Shown here: positions 1 to 8,005 of the stretch, piece by piece
Numbering within the stretch: the stretch's first letter is position 1
How the letters are laid out: the number at the start of each line of letters is the position of its first letter
Assembly: GCA_020201305.1 (NCBI GenBank)
Contig: JAIVHC010000016.1
Span: forward strand, 1 to 25,745
Direction: 5' to 3'
Length of the DNA stretch: 25,745 nt
From: Geobacteraceae bacterium
Lineage (GTDB): Bacteria > Desulfobacterota > Desulfuromonadia > Desulfuromonadales > Desulfuromonadaceae
The notes under the pieces: model-generated
Seen by the model: only the letters and a program-made list of their open reading frames with translations
Database searches by the model: none
Told to the model about the DNA's origin: nothing
Position numbers and translations under genes: made by a program

Positions 1-45
1 TCGAAATTTTTGCTTAGCCATCTTATGATTTTTTGCGAAAGCATC
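1..45 (+). repeat. MITE right end (partial copy at window edge)
   Basis: The first 47 bases are identical to 8111-8157, which is the right end of a complete fold-back MITE. The element stops about five bases before the miaA ATG, so it provides the whole visible leader of miaA. Its left end and any target duplication lie outside the window. Confidence 0.8.
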
Positions 46-50
46 AACGT

Positions 51-986
51 ATGACTGCGACACAAAAACCTCCCTTGTTGGTGATAACCGGCCCCACTGC
101 TGCGGGAAAGACCGCTCTTGCCCTGGAGTTGGGCGCACGGCGCGATATAGAAATTATCTCCGCGGATTCGCGTCAGGTATACCGCTATATGGATATAGGG
201 ACGGCAAAAGCGAGTGTCGGGGAGCGTGCACGTGTGGTGCATCACTGCATTGATATTGTTGATCCCGATGAGGATTTCAGTGTTTCTGACTTTGCCCGCC
301 TCGCGCAGAGAACTATCGAGGATATTCACCGCCGCCAGCGCCTCCCCGTTGTAGTAGGAGGGACCGGTCTGTATATCCGCGCCCTGACTCAGGGGCTGGC
401 ACCATTGCCGGGCGCAGATGAAACCCTTCGCAAGCAGTGGCATGTCGAAGAGCGGGACAAAAAAGGCAGTTTGTACGCACAGTTAAGGCAAGTGGATCCC
501 CGGATGGCAAAGGGGTTGCATATAAATGATGTTACGCGTATTATTCGCGCTCTTGAGGTACATGCTCTTACAGGCAGAACCATGTCGGACTGGCAGGATG
601 AACATCGCTTTTCCGAACGCCCATATCACGACATCAGAGTGGCCGTGACCTGTGGACGTCCTCAGTTATATCGGCGTATAGAGAAGCGGGTCGAGCAGAT
701 GTTTGAGCAGGGATTACTCGACGAGACGCGCATGCTGCTCGAACGCGGGTACAGTCCGGAGCTGAAGGCGATGCGCACCATAGGATATCAGGAGTGTGTT
801 GCCCATCTGCGTTCTGAGATGAGTTTTAGTACCGCAGTAACCCGGATTAAACGCGATACGCGCAGATATGCAAAGCGCCAGTTGACCTGGTTGCGGCATG
901 AAAATGAAATAAATTGGCTTGAAGACCCTTTCGACTCTGGTAGTATCGTTGAATTGGCGGACAAACTTTTATGTAGATGTATATGA
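51..986 (+). CDS. miaA: tRNA dimethylallyltransferase MiaA
   Basis: MiaA transfers a dimethylallyl group from DMAPP to N6 of A37 in tRNAs that read codons starting with U. The 311-residue protein has the P-loop GPTAAGKT near the N-terminus, then SADSRQVYRYMDIGTAK, GGTGLYIRAL in the substrate region and IGYQE near the C-terminus. All are family hallmarks and the length is normal. The ATG at 51 gives the expected start. An in-frame TTG at 33 lies inside the MITE and would only add six residues, so it is not preferred. No clear Shine-Dalgarno sequence precedes 51, because the leader is MITE sequence. hfq follows after 17 bp, the classical miaA-hfq pairing. Confidence 0.96.
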   Translation: MTATQKPPLLVITGPTAAGKTALALELGARRDIEIISADSRQVYRYMDIGTAKASVGERARVVHHCIDIVDPDEDFSVSDFARLAQRTIEDIHRRQRLPVVVGGTGLYIRALTQGLAPLPGADETLRKQWHVEERDKKGSLYAQLRQVDPRMAKGLHINDVTRIIRALEVHALTGRTMSDWQDEHRFSERPYHDIRVAVTCGRPQLYRRIEKRVEQMFEQGLLDETRMLLERGYSPELKAMRTIGYQECVAHLRSEMSFSTAVTRIKRDTRRYAKRQLTWLRHENEINWLEDPFDSGSIVELADKLLCRCI

Positions 987-1003
987 AATGAAGGAGAAAA
1001 ATC

Positions 1004-1237
1004 ATGGCAAAAACCCCTTTCAATATTCAGGATCAGTATCTGAACCAGGCGCGTAAAGAGCGGGTTAAACTCAATATAGTTATGATGTCCGGTGAGCAGT
1101 TGCAGGGGTATATCAAATCATTTGATAACTTCTGCGTTCTGGTGGAAAGCGGGGGCGATTTTCTGCTCTATAAGCACGCAATTTCATCCATCACATCCAC
1201 CGATGGTCTGTTTAAGCTCCATGGAAGTCGCGACTAG
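1004..1237 (+). CDS. hfq: RNA chaperone Hfq
   Basis: Hfq is a hexameric Sm-like protein that pairs small RNAs with mRNAs. The 77-residue protein has the N-terminal NIQDQYLNQARKERV segment (Gln and Arg/Lys contacts of the proximal and rim faces), the Sm1 core with SFDNFCVLVE, and the Sm2 motif YKHAISSI. The C-terminal tail is very short, as in many non-enteric Hfq proteins. The ATG is preceded by a good Shine-Dalgarno sequence, AAGGAG, seven bases upstream. It lies 17 bp after miaA and is probably cotranscribed with it. Confidence 0.98.
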   Translation: MAKTPFNIQDQYLNQARKERVKLNIVMMSGEQLQGYIKSFDNFCVLVESGGDFLLYKHAISSITSTDGLFKLHGSRD

Positions 1238-1334
1238 GAAAATCTCTGGCCGGCGCAACGCTTCCTCCATGTTTCAGGCTTCCTGCTGCTATAGCCGGGA
1301 GCCTGTCGTGCTTTTATCCTGATATTGAAACAGG

Positions 1335-2735
1335 ATGGAGGTAAATACCCTGGCGGACGAGGCGCTAAAAATGGAGATTCGGTGTAAACACTCAATATAT
1401 ATGTTACGCATAGATTCCATATATCCCGAAAGTATCGCCGCAGAACTCGATGTTGCTGCGGGCGACTATATGGTGGCGATCAACGGGCACGAAGTTCATG
1501 ATGTGGTGGATTATCAGCATTTGACGGGGCAGAACTTTCACCTGGTGGTGGAGATCCGTAAACCCGGGGCAGAATGCTGGGAGTTAGACATAGAATATGA
1601 AGCCGATCAGGTTTTGGGCTTTGGGTTCGAACATCCACAACCATGTTCGTGTTGTAATAAGTGCCAGTTCTGTTTTGTGCGCCAGTTGCCGCAGGGTATG
1701 CGCTCCACCCTCTATGTGCGCGACGATGACTACCGTTTTTCCTATCTGTACGGCGCGTATATAACCCTTACCAACCTGAAACGCAGTGAGATAGAGCGCA
1801 TAAAAACACAAAAGCTTTCGCCGCTGTATGTCTCGGTACACAGTACAGATGCAAATGTACGCGCCGAACTCCTGGGGGTGTCAGTACAGCGTGCAGGTGC
1901 ACTGATGCCGTTGCTGGAGGAGCTGACCCAGGCTGGCATTGAAATCCACACCCAGGTGGTGCTGTGCCCCGGAATCAATGATGCCGGGGTGCTGGAACAG
2001 ACGATCAGTGATCTGTTTGCTCTTCATCCAGCGGTAAAAAGTCTGGCCATAGTCCCGGTAGGCCTGACCCGTTATCGCCATGGATTACCCTGTTTGAATA
2101 TGCTCAATCGTGCTCAGGCCGGGGCAGTGCTGGATCAGATTGAACACTGGCAGAAAAAGTCCCTGGCTCGCAGCGCAACACGTTTTGTATTTGGTGCAGA
2201 TGAGCTCTACTTCCAGGCCTGGCGTCCCTTTCCGGACTACGCCGCCTATGAGCATTTCTGTCAGATAGAAAACGGGGTGGGGCTGGTGGTACAGTTTAAG
2301 CAGCAGGCCAACGAAGTTCTCAGCGAAGCCGATCCCCAGTTTTGTGCCGGTGTCCGAGCCACATTAGTGTGTGGAGTTTCGGCCCAATGTGTTCTGGAAA
2401 CGTTTGTGCGCGAGTTCAACCTTAAAGCTTACACCGCCTTACAACTTCATCCTGTGGTGAATGAATTCTGGGGTGAAAGTGTCAGCGTAAGTGGGTTGTT
2501 GACCGGTGGAGATATCCTGGAATCCCTTAAGGATGCGTGTGCTCGGGGATTTGACCCGGGTAGTGCGATTCTGCTCCCCGATGTTATGTTCAAGGATGGA
2601 ACTGAGGTTCTGCTCGATGATACTGATCTGTCCATATTGAAGCAACACCTCGGAGTTGAGGTGAAAAAAATTGGTGCCGACCCGTGGGCGGTGCTGGATG
2701 TAGTTGAAGAACTTTTTGTGTGTTGTAACCCCTGA
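1335..2735 (+). CDS. PDZ / radical SAM / DUF512 family protein
   Basis: This 466-residue protein belongs to the DUF512 (putative radical SAM) family. The N-terminal 80-90 residues look PDZ-like (IDSIYPESIAAELDVAAGDY, then VAINGHEV). The cluster CCNKCQFCF has the C-x3-C-x2-C spacing of a radical-SAM 4Fe-4S site and is followed by QLPQGMRSTLYVRDDDYR and GAYITLTNL, which are family signatures. LCPGINDAGVL, VPVGLTRYR and IENGVG mark the rest of the domain. The biochemical role is not established. ATG 1335 is the longest start; ATG 1371 is a possible alternative. The gene is 97 bp after hfq and 90 bp before the TPR gene. Confidence 0.88.
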   Translation: MEVNTLADEALKMEIRCKHSIYMLRIDSIYPESIAAELDVAAGDYMVAINGHEVHDVVDYQHLTGQNFHLVVEIRKPGAECWELDIEYEADQVLGFGFEHPQPCSCCNKCQFCFVRQLPQGMRSTLYVRDDDYRFSYLYGAYITLTNLKRSEIERIKTQKLSPLYVSVHSTDANVRAELLGVSVQRAGALMPLLEELTQAGIEIHTQVVLCPGINDAGVLEQTISDLFALHPAVKSLAIVPVGLTRYRHGLPCLNMLNRAQAGAVLDQIEHWQKKSLARSATRFVFGADELYFQAWRPFPDYAAYEHFCQIENGVGLVVQFKQQANEVLSEADPQFCAGVRATLVCGVSAQCVLETFVREFNLKAYTALQLHPVVNEFWGESVSVSGLLTGGDILESLKDACARGFDPGSAILLPDVMFKDGTEVLLDDTDLSILKQHLGVEVKKIGADPWAVLDVVEELFVCCNP

Positions 2736-2825
2736 TATTCGGGGTGACGGATAAACACGTCATTTTTTGATGCTCTTACAGATAGTATCAATTTGTTTGC
2801 CTAGCAGAGGATAAGAGAGAAGTCT

Positions 2826-3605
2826 ATGACCCTCGAAGAGATAACAAATGCTGCGCTGGATCACATGGAACAGGGTAATTATATCGCAGCGGTAAAGGTT
2901 CTGGAACAGGGGTATGCGCAATTCCCCGAAGACGATGATCTGCTTGTGTTGTTCGCTGAAGCTCTGGGGGCAGAGGGTTCGGAAGATAGAGCAATTTCCA
3001 TGTTGCAACAGCGCCTGGAGCGCGGTGATGCGCCAGCGGAAGTTTTGTTTGCTCTGGGGGATGAGTACTTTGTCAAGGGCAAACACGAAGAGGCGATTGA
3101 ATGCTACAGGCAACTTCTCTCTGAAGCGGGTTCTGCAGCAGAAGCCAATGTCCGCATCGGCTTGGTGAAAATTGCCGAGCAGGCGTGTGAAAAAGCAGAA
3201 GAATATTTCCACAAAGCCCTCCAGATTGACGAAAACTGCTTTGCCGCAGCCAACTCTCTCGGAGATATGTTTTTTGAAGGCGGGCATTTGCAGCAGGCCA
3301 AAAACTGGTATCAACGCGCCATGGATATTGACCCCGAGGATGCCGAGGCGTATGCAAACATGGCAGATGTGCTCTATGAACAGCAGGATCGCGAAGGCGC
3401 ACGTGAACATGCAAATCGGGCTCTGGAACTCGATGAGCGGTGTGCTCCGGCGTGGCTGACCCTTGGCTACCTGCATATGGATGCAGACGAGGTTACTGAA
3501 GCGTGCGAGTGTTTTGAACACTTTCTTGACATAGAAGACAGTGCTGTTGCCGCAGATCTTATTGTCGAAGTAAATGCTGTGTTGAAAGCACTTAAAGGCG
3601 ACTGA
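2826..3605 (+). CDS. Tetratricopeptide repeat protein
   Basis: The 259-residue protein is made almost entirely of TPR helical pairs. About six units can be seen, with typical signatures such as ALGDEYFVKGKHEEAIECYR, SLGDMFFEGGHLQQAKNWYQ and NMADVLYEQQDREGAREHAN. There is no signal peptide or membrane segment, so it is probably a cytoplasmic scaffold or adaptor. A purine-rich GATAAGAGAG stretch precedes the ATG. The downstream Cys-cluster gene begins seven bases after the stop, suggesting translational coupling. The partner protein cannot be told from the sequence. Confidence 0.85.
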   Translation: MTLEEITNAALDHMEQGNYIAAVKVLEQGYAQFPEDDDLLVLFAEALGAEGSEDRAISMLQQRLERGDAPAEVLFALGDEYFVKGKHEEAIECYRQLLSEAGSAAEANVRIGLVKIAEQACEKAEEYFHKALQIDENCFAAANSLGDMFFEGGHLQQAKNWYQRAMDIDPEDAEAYANMADVLYEQQDREGAREHANRALELDERCAPAWLTLGYLHMDADEVTEACECFEHFLDIEDSAVAADLIVEVNAVLKALKGD

Positions 3606-3611
3606 AACTAA

Positions 3612-3929
3612 TTGGACTCGCACTGGGAAGCCATATGCCGTCGTTGCGGACGCTGCTGTTATCACAAGATCATCTATCGACAAGCCCTCTATTATACCGA
3701 TATCCCATGCGCGTATCTGGATCAGAACAGCGGGGAATGTCAGATTTATTCTCAGCGCCAGAAGATTAACCCCGAATGTGCGATGCTGACACCTGCTTTG
3801 GTGCAGTCCGGGGTTCTCCCGGCAGGGTGTGCATATCTGCAATATTGCGGCTCCAGCCGTGGCGCAGAGCAGCATATATCCGAATTGCCTACGCGTTTGC
3901 AGCGCCGCTTGTTACGTCATCTTAAGTAG
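3612..3929 (+). CDS. YkgJ-type Cys-cluster (putative metal-binding) protein
   Basis: This 105-residue protein begins with the cluster CRRCGRCCYHK, the signature of the YkgJ/UPF0153 family thought to bind zinc or iron. Further cysteines occur in IPCAYLD, GECQIYS, PECAML and AGCAYLQYC, matching the usual pattern in these small proteins. The start is a TTG at 3612, because no in-frame ATG precedes the Cys cluster. An AAAGGCG stretch at the end of the TPR gene can serve as the ribosome-binding site, so translation probably depends on the upstream gene. The function of the family is unknown. Confidence 0.8.
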   Translation: MDSHWEAICRRCGRCCYHKIIYRQALYYTDIPCAYLDQNSGECQIYSQRQKINPECAMLTPALVQSGVLPAGCAYLQYCGSSRGAEQHISELPTRLQRRLLRHLK

Positions 3930-4076
3930 TGCGGAAGTCACTGTTCAACTTCATTAATAAACCACATCAAAGTGATGGAGTCATGGTTCCCGGTGGAAGG
4001 GTGCCTGACTCACGGATAGAAGCAGTCAAGCCTCAGGACTAGTTCATGCGGCCCTGGAACTCGGAATTACGGCTCA

Positions 4077-4241
4077 AGGAGCCTGTCGGACTTTCCATGA
4101 ATCGGCTGCAAAACCGTCTGATCGGTTCATATTTCCGGTCCTTTTCGACAAATAGCTACGGCTATTCGCCTTCAAATGATCGAAAATCTGCCCTCGATCA
4201 GTCGGTTTTTCGCTACGATCCGTAAAGCCCGACAGACTCCT
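4077..4241. repeat. 165-bp fold-back element with terminal inverted repeats
   Basis: The left end AGGAGCCTGTCGGACTTT and the reverse complement of the right end match at 16 of 18 positions. Inside, AAAACCGTCTGATCGG near the left pairs with CGATCAGTCGGTTTT near the right. The centre AATAGC-TACG-GCTATT forms a perfect hairpin tip. The whole unit is therefore one large imperfect palindrome with no coding capacity. No target duplication is visible. It is distinct in sequence from the 150-bp MITE family elsewhere in the window. Confidence 0.8.
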
Positions 4242-4280
4242 AGCAGCCTCTTTAGTGAATAGTTACGCGCGGAATTTTAA

Positions 4281-4316
4281 TGCACTCGCAAAAAGTATTC
4301 AATATGATGGGTAAGC
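4281..4316 (-). repeat. Degenerate MITE terminal fragment
   Basis: The stretch TGCACTCGCAAAAAG, then ATGATGGGTAAGC, resembles the MITE end TGCTTTCGCAAAAAATC, then AGATGGCTAAGC, seen at 16455 and 19638. Several mismatches and a small indel make it a decayed fragment. The call rests on visual similarity only. Confidence 0.4.
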
Positions 4317-4362
4317 GAAAAGCGCCAACTGCAAAGGGCGCGTTTCCGGGATGGCCATTGTA

Positions 4363-4392
4363 GAGACGTTGCATGCAACGTCTCATATGTAC
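4363..4392. repeat. 22-bp perfect palindrome plus 8-bp tail, copy A
   Basis: GAGACGTTGCA is followed directly by its exact reverse complement, giving a 22-bp perfect palindrome, then ATATGTAC. The same unit recurs at 6728-6757 with one mismatch in the tail. Copy A ends six bases before the AsmA-like ATG and occupies the place where a ribosome-binding site would be expected. Confidence 0.9.
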
Positions 4393-4397
4393 GATTG

Positions 4398-6689
4398 ATG
4401 AAAATAGCGGCTTTGAAAAATATGCGCTTGGTGCGCCTGCTTGCGATTATGCTTCTGGTCGCAATCTTTGGGCTGTGCAGTGCCGTTATTGCAGTGTATT
4501 TTCTTGCCACACCAGACAAGATCCGCGCAGCTCTTATTCCGGTTATCGAAGAACAGCTAGAGTGTGATGTTGAGTTTGCCGGGATAGATGTCAATCTGTT
4601 TTCCGGGGTAAGAATCACCGGTCTTGATATCGCGGTTGATGAGGGAGAACAGCCCTGGTTACAGGTGGATGAAGCGGTATTGCGCTACCGTTTTCTCCCT
4701 TTGCTTCAGGGTCGACTTGTCATCGATAACTTGCGCCTTAACGCCCCCTCGATAGTGGTGAGGCGTGAAGCTGATGGCACCATTGCTATCGGAGATATTG
4801 TGCGTAAACCTCAGCGTTCCCCAGATTCACTCCTCCCTTCCGATACTCTGAACGAACACAAACAGGTAGATTTCCATATTTCCACCATAACGGTCGTCAA
4901 CGCCGAAGTGCTGGTGCGGGATTTTGTTTTCGGTCCCATTCCACGTCTTACCCGCCTGCAAGAGGTAGGACTGCAACTGGAAAATTTTTCTGCGGATAGC
5001 GCATGGAGTTTTGCCCTGTGGGGCAAGTTGGGCGGCACACCCCTGGATGTGGAGGGGGTTTTTGATCCACGCATGGATCGTGGTTCATTGAAACTGGTAT
5101 TAGAAGGGCTCGATCTGGTTGCCTTTCAGCCCTACTACCGAGAACATCTTCCCTTCAGGATAAATAGCCTGAAGGTCTCCACCCAGTGTCGCTTGCAGTT
5201 TGATTCTGCCGGAGTCGATCTCAAAGGGGATATTCGACTCGAGGATGCCGATTTTTCCGGCATTGCCGCTTTTGCCCCCGAAGACGATGCTTTTAGCGCG
5301 CAGCAGTTGAGTGCTAATCTCCATCTGAATTGGATGCATAATTCGACACAGGTGAAATTGTTGCGCGCGGACGCACGCATGGATGGCCTTGAATTTGGAG
5401 CCCACGGAACAGCTTCTTTTGCTGCTGAACAGCATGAATACTCTATGAATGTTGAACTGCGCCAATGGCCGGTACGTGCCCTGGTCTCACATGCAGCATT
5501 GTCCTGGCTCGATCACTTCGAGGCATATGCTCCTGCGGGGACGTGCTCAGCAAGGTTTGCATGGCGCAAAGATGCAAAAGACAGCCATGGTTCGGTGCGT
5601 ACGGGCAGAGTTACTCTTGTGGATGCAGGGTTTAGTGCTGGCGGGCTCCGTTTGGGGCTCAGTGGAGACATTAAACTTGAGGGGGACAAACTTAAAGCAA
5701 CCACGCTGAATGCCAAAATAGGGGGAGAAAATATCCATGCTTCAATTTTCAGTAAAAACTGGCGTGCAGCCCGCCCCCTCTTTGAGCTAAGTTTAAAAGG
5801 GGCAAAACTCGATGCCTGGAACCTGCTCGCCCCTGCGAGAGCAGGTTCCAGCTCAGGTTCCGGGGCGCCGAGTGCTCAGGGGAATATAACGCGGGTAGCA
5901 TCTGAACCCGGCCCATATGCCATCCCCTTTAATGTTGAAGCAGCATTCGAGTTGGACACTATTTCCTGGCGCACTACGATGTTACAACGGGCAAAGGGGA
6001 ATCTCTCCATCACCAATAATGAGCTGATACTGGAGAATATGGATGGAGTTTTTGCCTCCGGCAAGGTTAGCGCCAACGCCAGTGTAGATCTGGGACAGCA
6101 GGGCTTCAGCTATAGTGCGAACCTTCAGGGGAGGCAACTGAATATGAAGCAGGTCCTGGCCGCCATGCGGCCCGGGTTTAGCGGCACTATTAGCGGCAAG
6201 GGACAAATAAATGCCCGGATAACCGGGGCAGGAACGCAGCAACTGCGTGTACGTCAGAATATGTCGGGTAGTATACGCCTGGCGGTGGAAAATGGTAGCG
6301 TAAGAGGAGTAAATACTCTCCATGTCCTGGCACAACAACTTAATATCCCTTCTCTAACCAGGCTGGATTTTATTGCCGCAAGTGCTGAGTTTCAGCTGAA
6401 AGCCGCAAACACGCCCTATTTTACCCTGTTGGGAAGAAATGAGCAGCTCCGCGTTTCTGCGCGGGGAAGTGTAGGGTGGCAGGGGCAGACAGAAGGACAT
6501 CTTACCATGCATCTGATACCCTCCCTGGGTGTGGGGTTAAGCCCGGAGTTTGTCCGTAGTGCCAAAATCGATGATAATGGCTGGAATGTGGTGAACTCTG
6601 ACTTTGCTGGGAGTGCCAGTCAACCCGAATTTTCTCCTGCCGCGGGTGAAATGGATGCTTTTGCAGAAAGTATTGGATCCGATGGCTAA
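4398..6689 (+). CDS. AsmA-like family protein, membrane anchored
   Basis: The protein of about 763 residues starts with one hydrophobic segment (LLAIMLLVAIFGL to VIAVYFL) after a short basic N-terminus. This fits an inner-membrane anchor with a large periplasmic body. The beta-rich body ends with an AsmA-type C-terminal region including GQINARITGAG, MSGSIRLAVENGSVRGVNTLHV and SLGVGLSPEF. Large AsmA-like proteins (TamB, YhdP and relatives) form bridges that affect phospholipid transport to the outer membrane; this is family knowledge and not shown here. ATG 4398 is chosen; TTG 4395 adds one residue, and an internal ATG at 4422 is possible. No Shine-Dalgarno sequence is seen because the palindrome fills the leader. 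Confidence 0.78.
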   Translation: MKIAALKNMRLVRLLAIMLLVAIFGLCSAVIAVYFLATPDKIRAALIPVIEEQLECDVEFAGIDVNLFSGVRITGLDIAVDEGEQPWLQVDEAVLRYRFLPLLQGRLVIDNLRLNAPSIVVRREADGTIAIGDIVRKPQRSPDSLLPSDTLNEHKQVDFHISTITVVNAEVLVRDFVFGPIPRLTRLQEVGLQLENFSADSAWSFALWGKLGGTPLDVEGVFDPRMDRGSLKLVLEGLDLVAFQPYYREHLPFRINSLKVSTQCRLQFDSAGVDLKGDIRLEDADFSGIAAFAPEDDAFSAQQLSANLHLNWMHNSTQVKLLRADARMDGLEFGAHGTASFAAEQHEYSMNVELRQWPVRALVSHAALSWLDHFEAYAPAGTCSARFAWRKDAKDSHGSVRTGRVTLVDAGFSAGGLRLGLSGDIKLEGDKLKATTLNAKIGGENIHASIFSKNWRAARPLFELSLKGAKLDAWNLLAPARAGSSSGSGAPSAQGNITRVASEPGPYAIPFNVEAAFELDTISWRTTMLQRAKGNLSITNNELILENMDGVFASGKVSANASVDLGQQGFSYSANLQGRQLNMKQVLAAMRPGFSGTISGKGQINARITGAGTQQLRVRQNMSGSIRLAVENGSVRGVNTLHVLAQQLNIPSLTRLDFIAASAEFQLKAANTPYFTLLGRNEQLRVSARGSVGWQGQTEGHLTMHLIPSLGVGLSPEFVRSAKIDDNGWNVVNSDFAGSASQPEFSPAAGEMDAFAESIGSDG

Positions 6690-6727
6690 GCAATGACTTC
6701 AAATGCAAGGCGTATGATTGTCCCTGT

Positions 6728-6757
6728 GAGACGTTGCATGCAACGTCTCATACGTAC
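6728..6757. repeat. 22-bp perfect palindrome plus 8-bp tail, copy B
   Basis: This second copy of the palindrome at 4363-4384 has the same 22 bp and the tail ATACGTAC (one difference from copy A). It starts 38 bp after the AsmA-like stop codon, so the two copies bracket that gene in the same orientation. The hairpin could also end or stabilise transcripts, but no T-run follows it. Confidence 0.9.
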
Positions 6758-6770
6758 CTTAAAGCAGGGT

Positions 6771-6776
6771 TATAAT
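6771..6776 (+). promoter_or_regulatory. Possible -10 element upstream of the PilZ gene
   Basis: TATAAT matches the sigma-70 -10 consensus exactly and lies about 100 bp before the PilZ start. No good -35 hexamer is present at 16-18 bp spacing (the region reads about TCATAC), so the call is tentative. Confidence 0.35.
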
Positions 6777-6788
6777 TACAGTATCGCC

Positions 6789-6816
6789 GCAGTTGGAGTC
6801 TTTTTGCAGCGCCATC
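6789..6816. repeat. Fragment of the short MITE variant
   Basis: GCAGTTGGAGTCTTTTTGCA followed by GCGCCATC closely matches GCAGTTGGTGAGTTTTTGCA followed by ACGCCAGC at 16509-16536. It therefore looks like one end of the shorter MITE derivative. The other end was not found nearby. Confidence 0.55.
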
Positions 6817-6877
6817 AAGAATTGATATCTGGCGGGATCGGGTGTAAGTGTTCTTTTATTCTTTTGGGGTGATGCCG

Positions 6878-7216
6878 ATGGCGGACAAACGCCGCAAACC
6901 GCGGTTACGCAAACGAATGCGGGTACATTACGGGCCGCAGACTCCTTCAAAGGTAGGATTTACCGCGGATATTTCCGAGTCAGGTCTGTGTATACAGACC
7001 TTCGGCGTATATAAGCCCGGAACAAATCTGCTTATAGAGTTAGAACTTCCGTCCGGAGATACCGTTCGCATAGAGGGGCGCGTGCACTGGTCCCGCAAAG
7101 TCCCCCCCCATCTGCTGCGCAAGGTTAAATATGCGGGGATGGGGATAAAAATCGTCAACTTTATTGGCGATCCGGAACCCTATATCAAATTGTGCCACAG
7201 AATGTCTGAAGCATGA
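6878..7216 (+). CDS. PilZ domain protein (putative c-di-GMP receptor)
   Basis: This 112-residue protein is essentially one PilZ domain. The N-terminal RKRMR (R-x3-R, residues 11-15) and DISESG (D-x-S-x-x-G, residues 31-36) are the two c-di-GMP binding motifs, both intact, followed by the barrel strands LLIELELPSGD and IEGRVHW. It probably binds c-di-GMP and acts on an unknown partner. ATG 6878 is chosen because GGGGTG lies six bases upstream. In-frame GTG 6848, GTG 6869 and ATG 6872 would only add unconserved residues. The gene is 34 bp before the TlyA gene. Confidence 0.88.
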   Translation: MADKRRKPRLRKRMRVHYGPQTPSKVGFTADISESGLCIQTFGVYKPGTNLLIELELPSGDTVRIEGRVHWSRKVPPHLLRKVKYAGMGIKIVNFIGDPEPYIKLCHRMSEA

Positions 7217-7250
7217 TTCTCTATCCATATTTATATAATAGGTAAGACAG

Positions 7251-7988
7251 GTGCCCAAGGAACGATTGGATAAAATTCTGCTGGAACGTGGCTTCTGCTC
7301 TTCGCGCACCCGCGCACAAGCTCTGATCATGAGTGGTGATATCCTGGTTGCCGACAAGGTATGCGACAAGGCCGGAACACGTGTGGAGATAGATGCCGAA
7401 ATCCGTCTTCGTGGGCAGGAACTCGCATATGTGTCTCGCGGTGGCCTGAAGTTGGAATACGCCCTGGAGGAGTTTGACCTAAAGGTAGAAGGGCGGGTAG
7501 CAGTGGATGTCGGAGCATCCACAGGCGGCTTTACTGACTGCCTGCTGCAGCGAGGGGTGAGCAGTGTATATGCGGTGGACGTAGGCTACGGGCAGTTGGC
7601 GTGGAAACTGCGCGAGGATCCCCGCGTAGTTAATATGGAAAGAACCAATATCCGCGATCTGGGCAGCGGTGCACTTGATCCATCTCCGGATCTGGCGGTA
7701 ATTGATGCCTCCTTTATCTCTCTCGAAAAGGTTCTCCCCCCCACCCTGGAACTGCTGCAACCCGGAGCCGATATCGTGGCCCTGGTTAAGCCCCAGTTTG
7801 AAGTGGGAAAAGGGAAGGTCGGCAAGGGGGGGATTGTGCGTGACCCTGCTTTGCACCAGATGGTGATAGATAGAGTGGCACAGTATGCTGTTGCGTTGGA
7901 GATGGAGGTGTTGGCTACGTGCCAGAGCCCGGTTCTGGGTGCAAAAGGGAACCGGGAATTCCTCATGCATTTGGCCCGCAGAGGGTAA
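7251..7988 (+). CDS. tlyA: TlyA family rRNA 2'-O-methyltransferase
   Basis: The 245-residue protein has an N-terminal S4 RNA-binding domain (RLDKILLERGFCSSRTRAQALIMSG) joined to an FtsJ/RrmJ-like methyltransferase fold. SRGGLKLEYAL provides the first catalytic Lys, VDVGASTGGFTDCLLQ is the SAM-binding motif I, and LVKPQFEVGKG carries the second Lys and Glu region. TlyA proteins methylate ribose in 16S and/or 23S rRNA and were often labelled haemolysins. The start is GTG 7251, with TAGGTAAG upstream. A complete MITE lies 18 bp after the stop codon. Confidence 0.92.
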   Translation: MPKERLDKILLERGFCSSRTRAQALIMSGDILVADKVCDKAGTRVEIDAEIRLRGQELAYVSRGGLKLEYALEEFDLKVEGRVAVDVGASTGGFTDCLLQRGVSSVYAVDVGYGQLAWKLREDPRVVNMERTNIRDLGSGALDPSPDLAVIDASFISLEKVLPPTLELLQPGADIVALVKPQFEVGKGKVGKGGIVRDPALHQMVIDRVAQYAVALEMEVLATCQSPVLGAKGNREFLMHLARRG

Positions 7989-8005
7989 AATAGATTCGAA
8001 GGCTT

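Larger units (their letters stand above)
3930..4397. other. Repeat-rich non-coding region upstream of the AsmA-like gene
   Basis: These 468 bases hold no convincing gene on either strand. From left to right there is about 145 bp of unremarkable sequence, a 165-bp fold-back element (4077-4241), a degenerate MITE-like piece (4281-4316) and a perfect 22-bp palindrome (4363-4384) next to the start of the following gene. The region looks like a favoured landing site for small repeats and probably separates two transcription units. Confidence 0.7.

Noticed and set aside
2760..3875. A long open frame (371 codons) on the minus strand
   Set aside because: It lies opposite the well-supported TPR and Cys-cluster genes, has no recognisable domain, and its composition (rich in Cys, Phe and Leu) is that of an antisense shadow.
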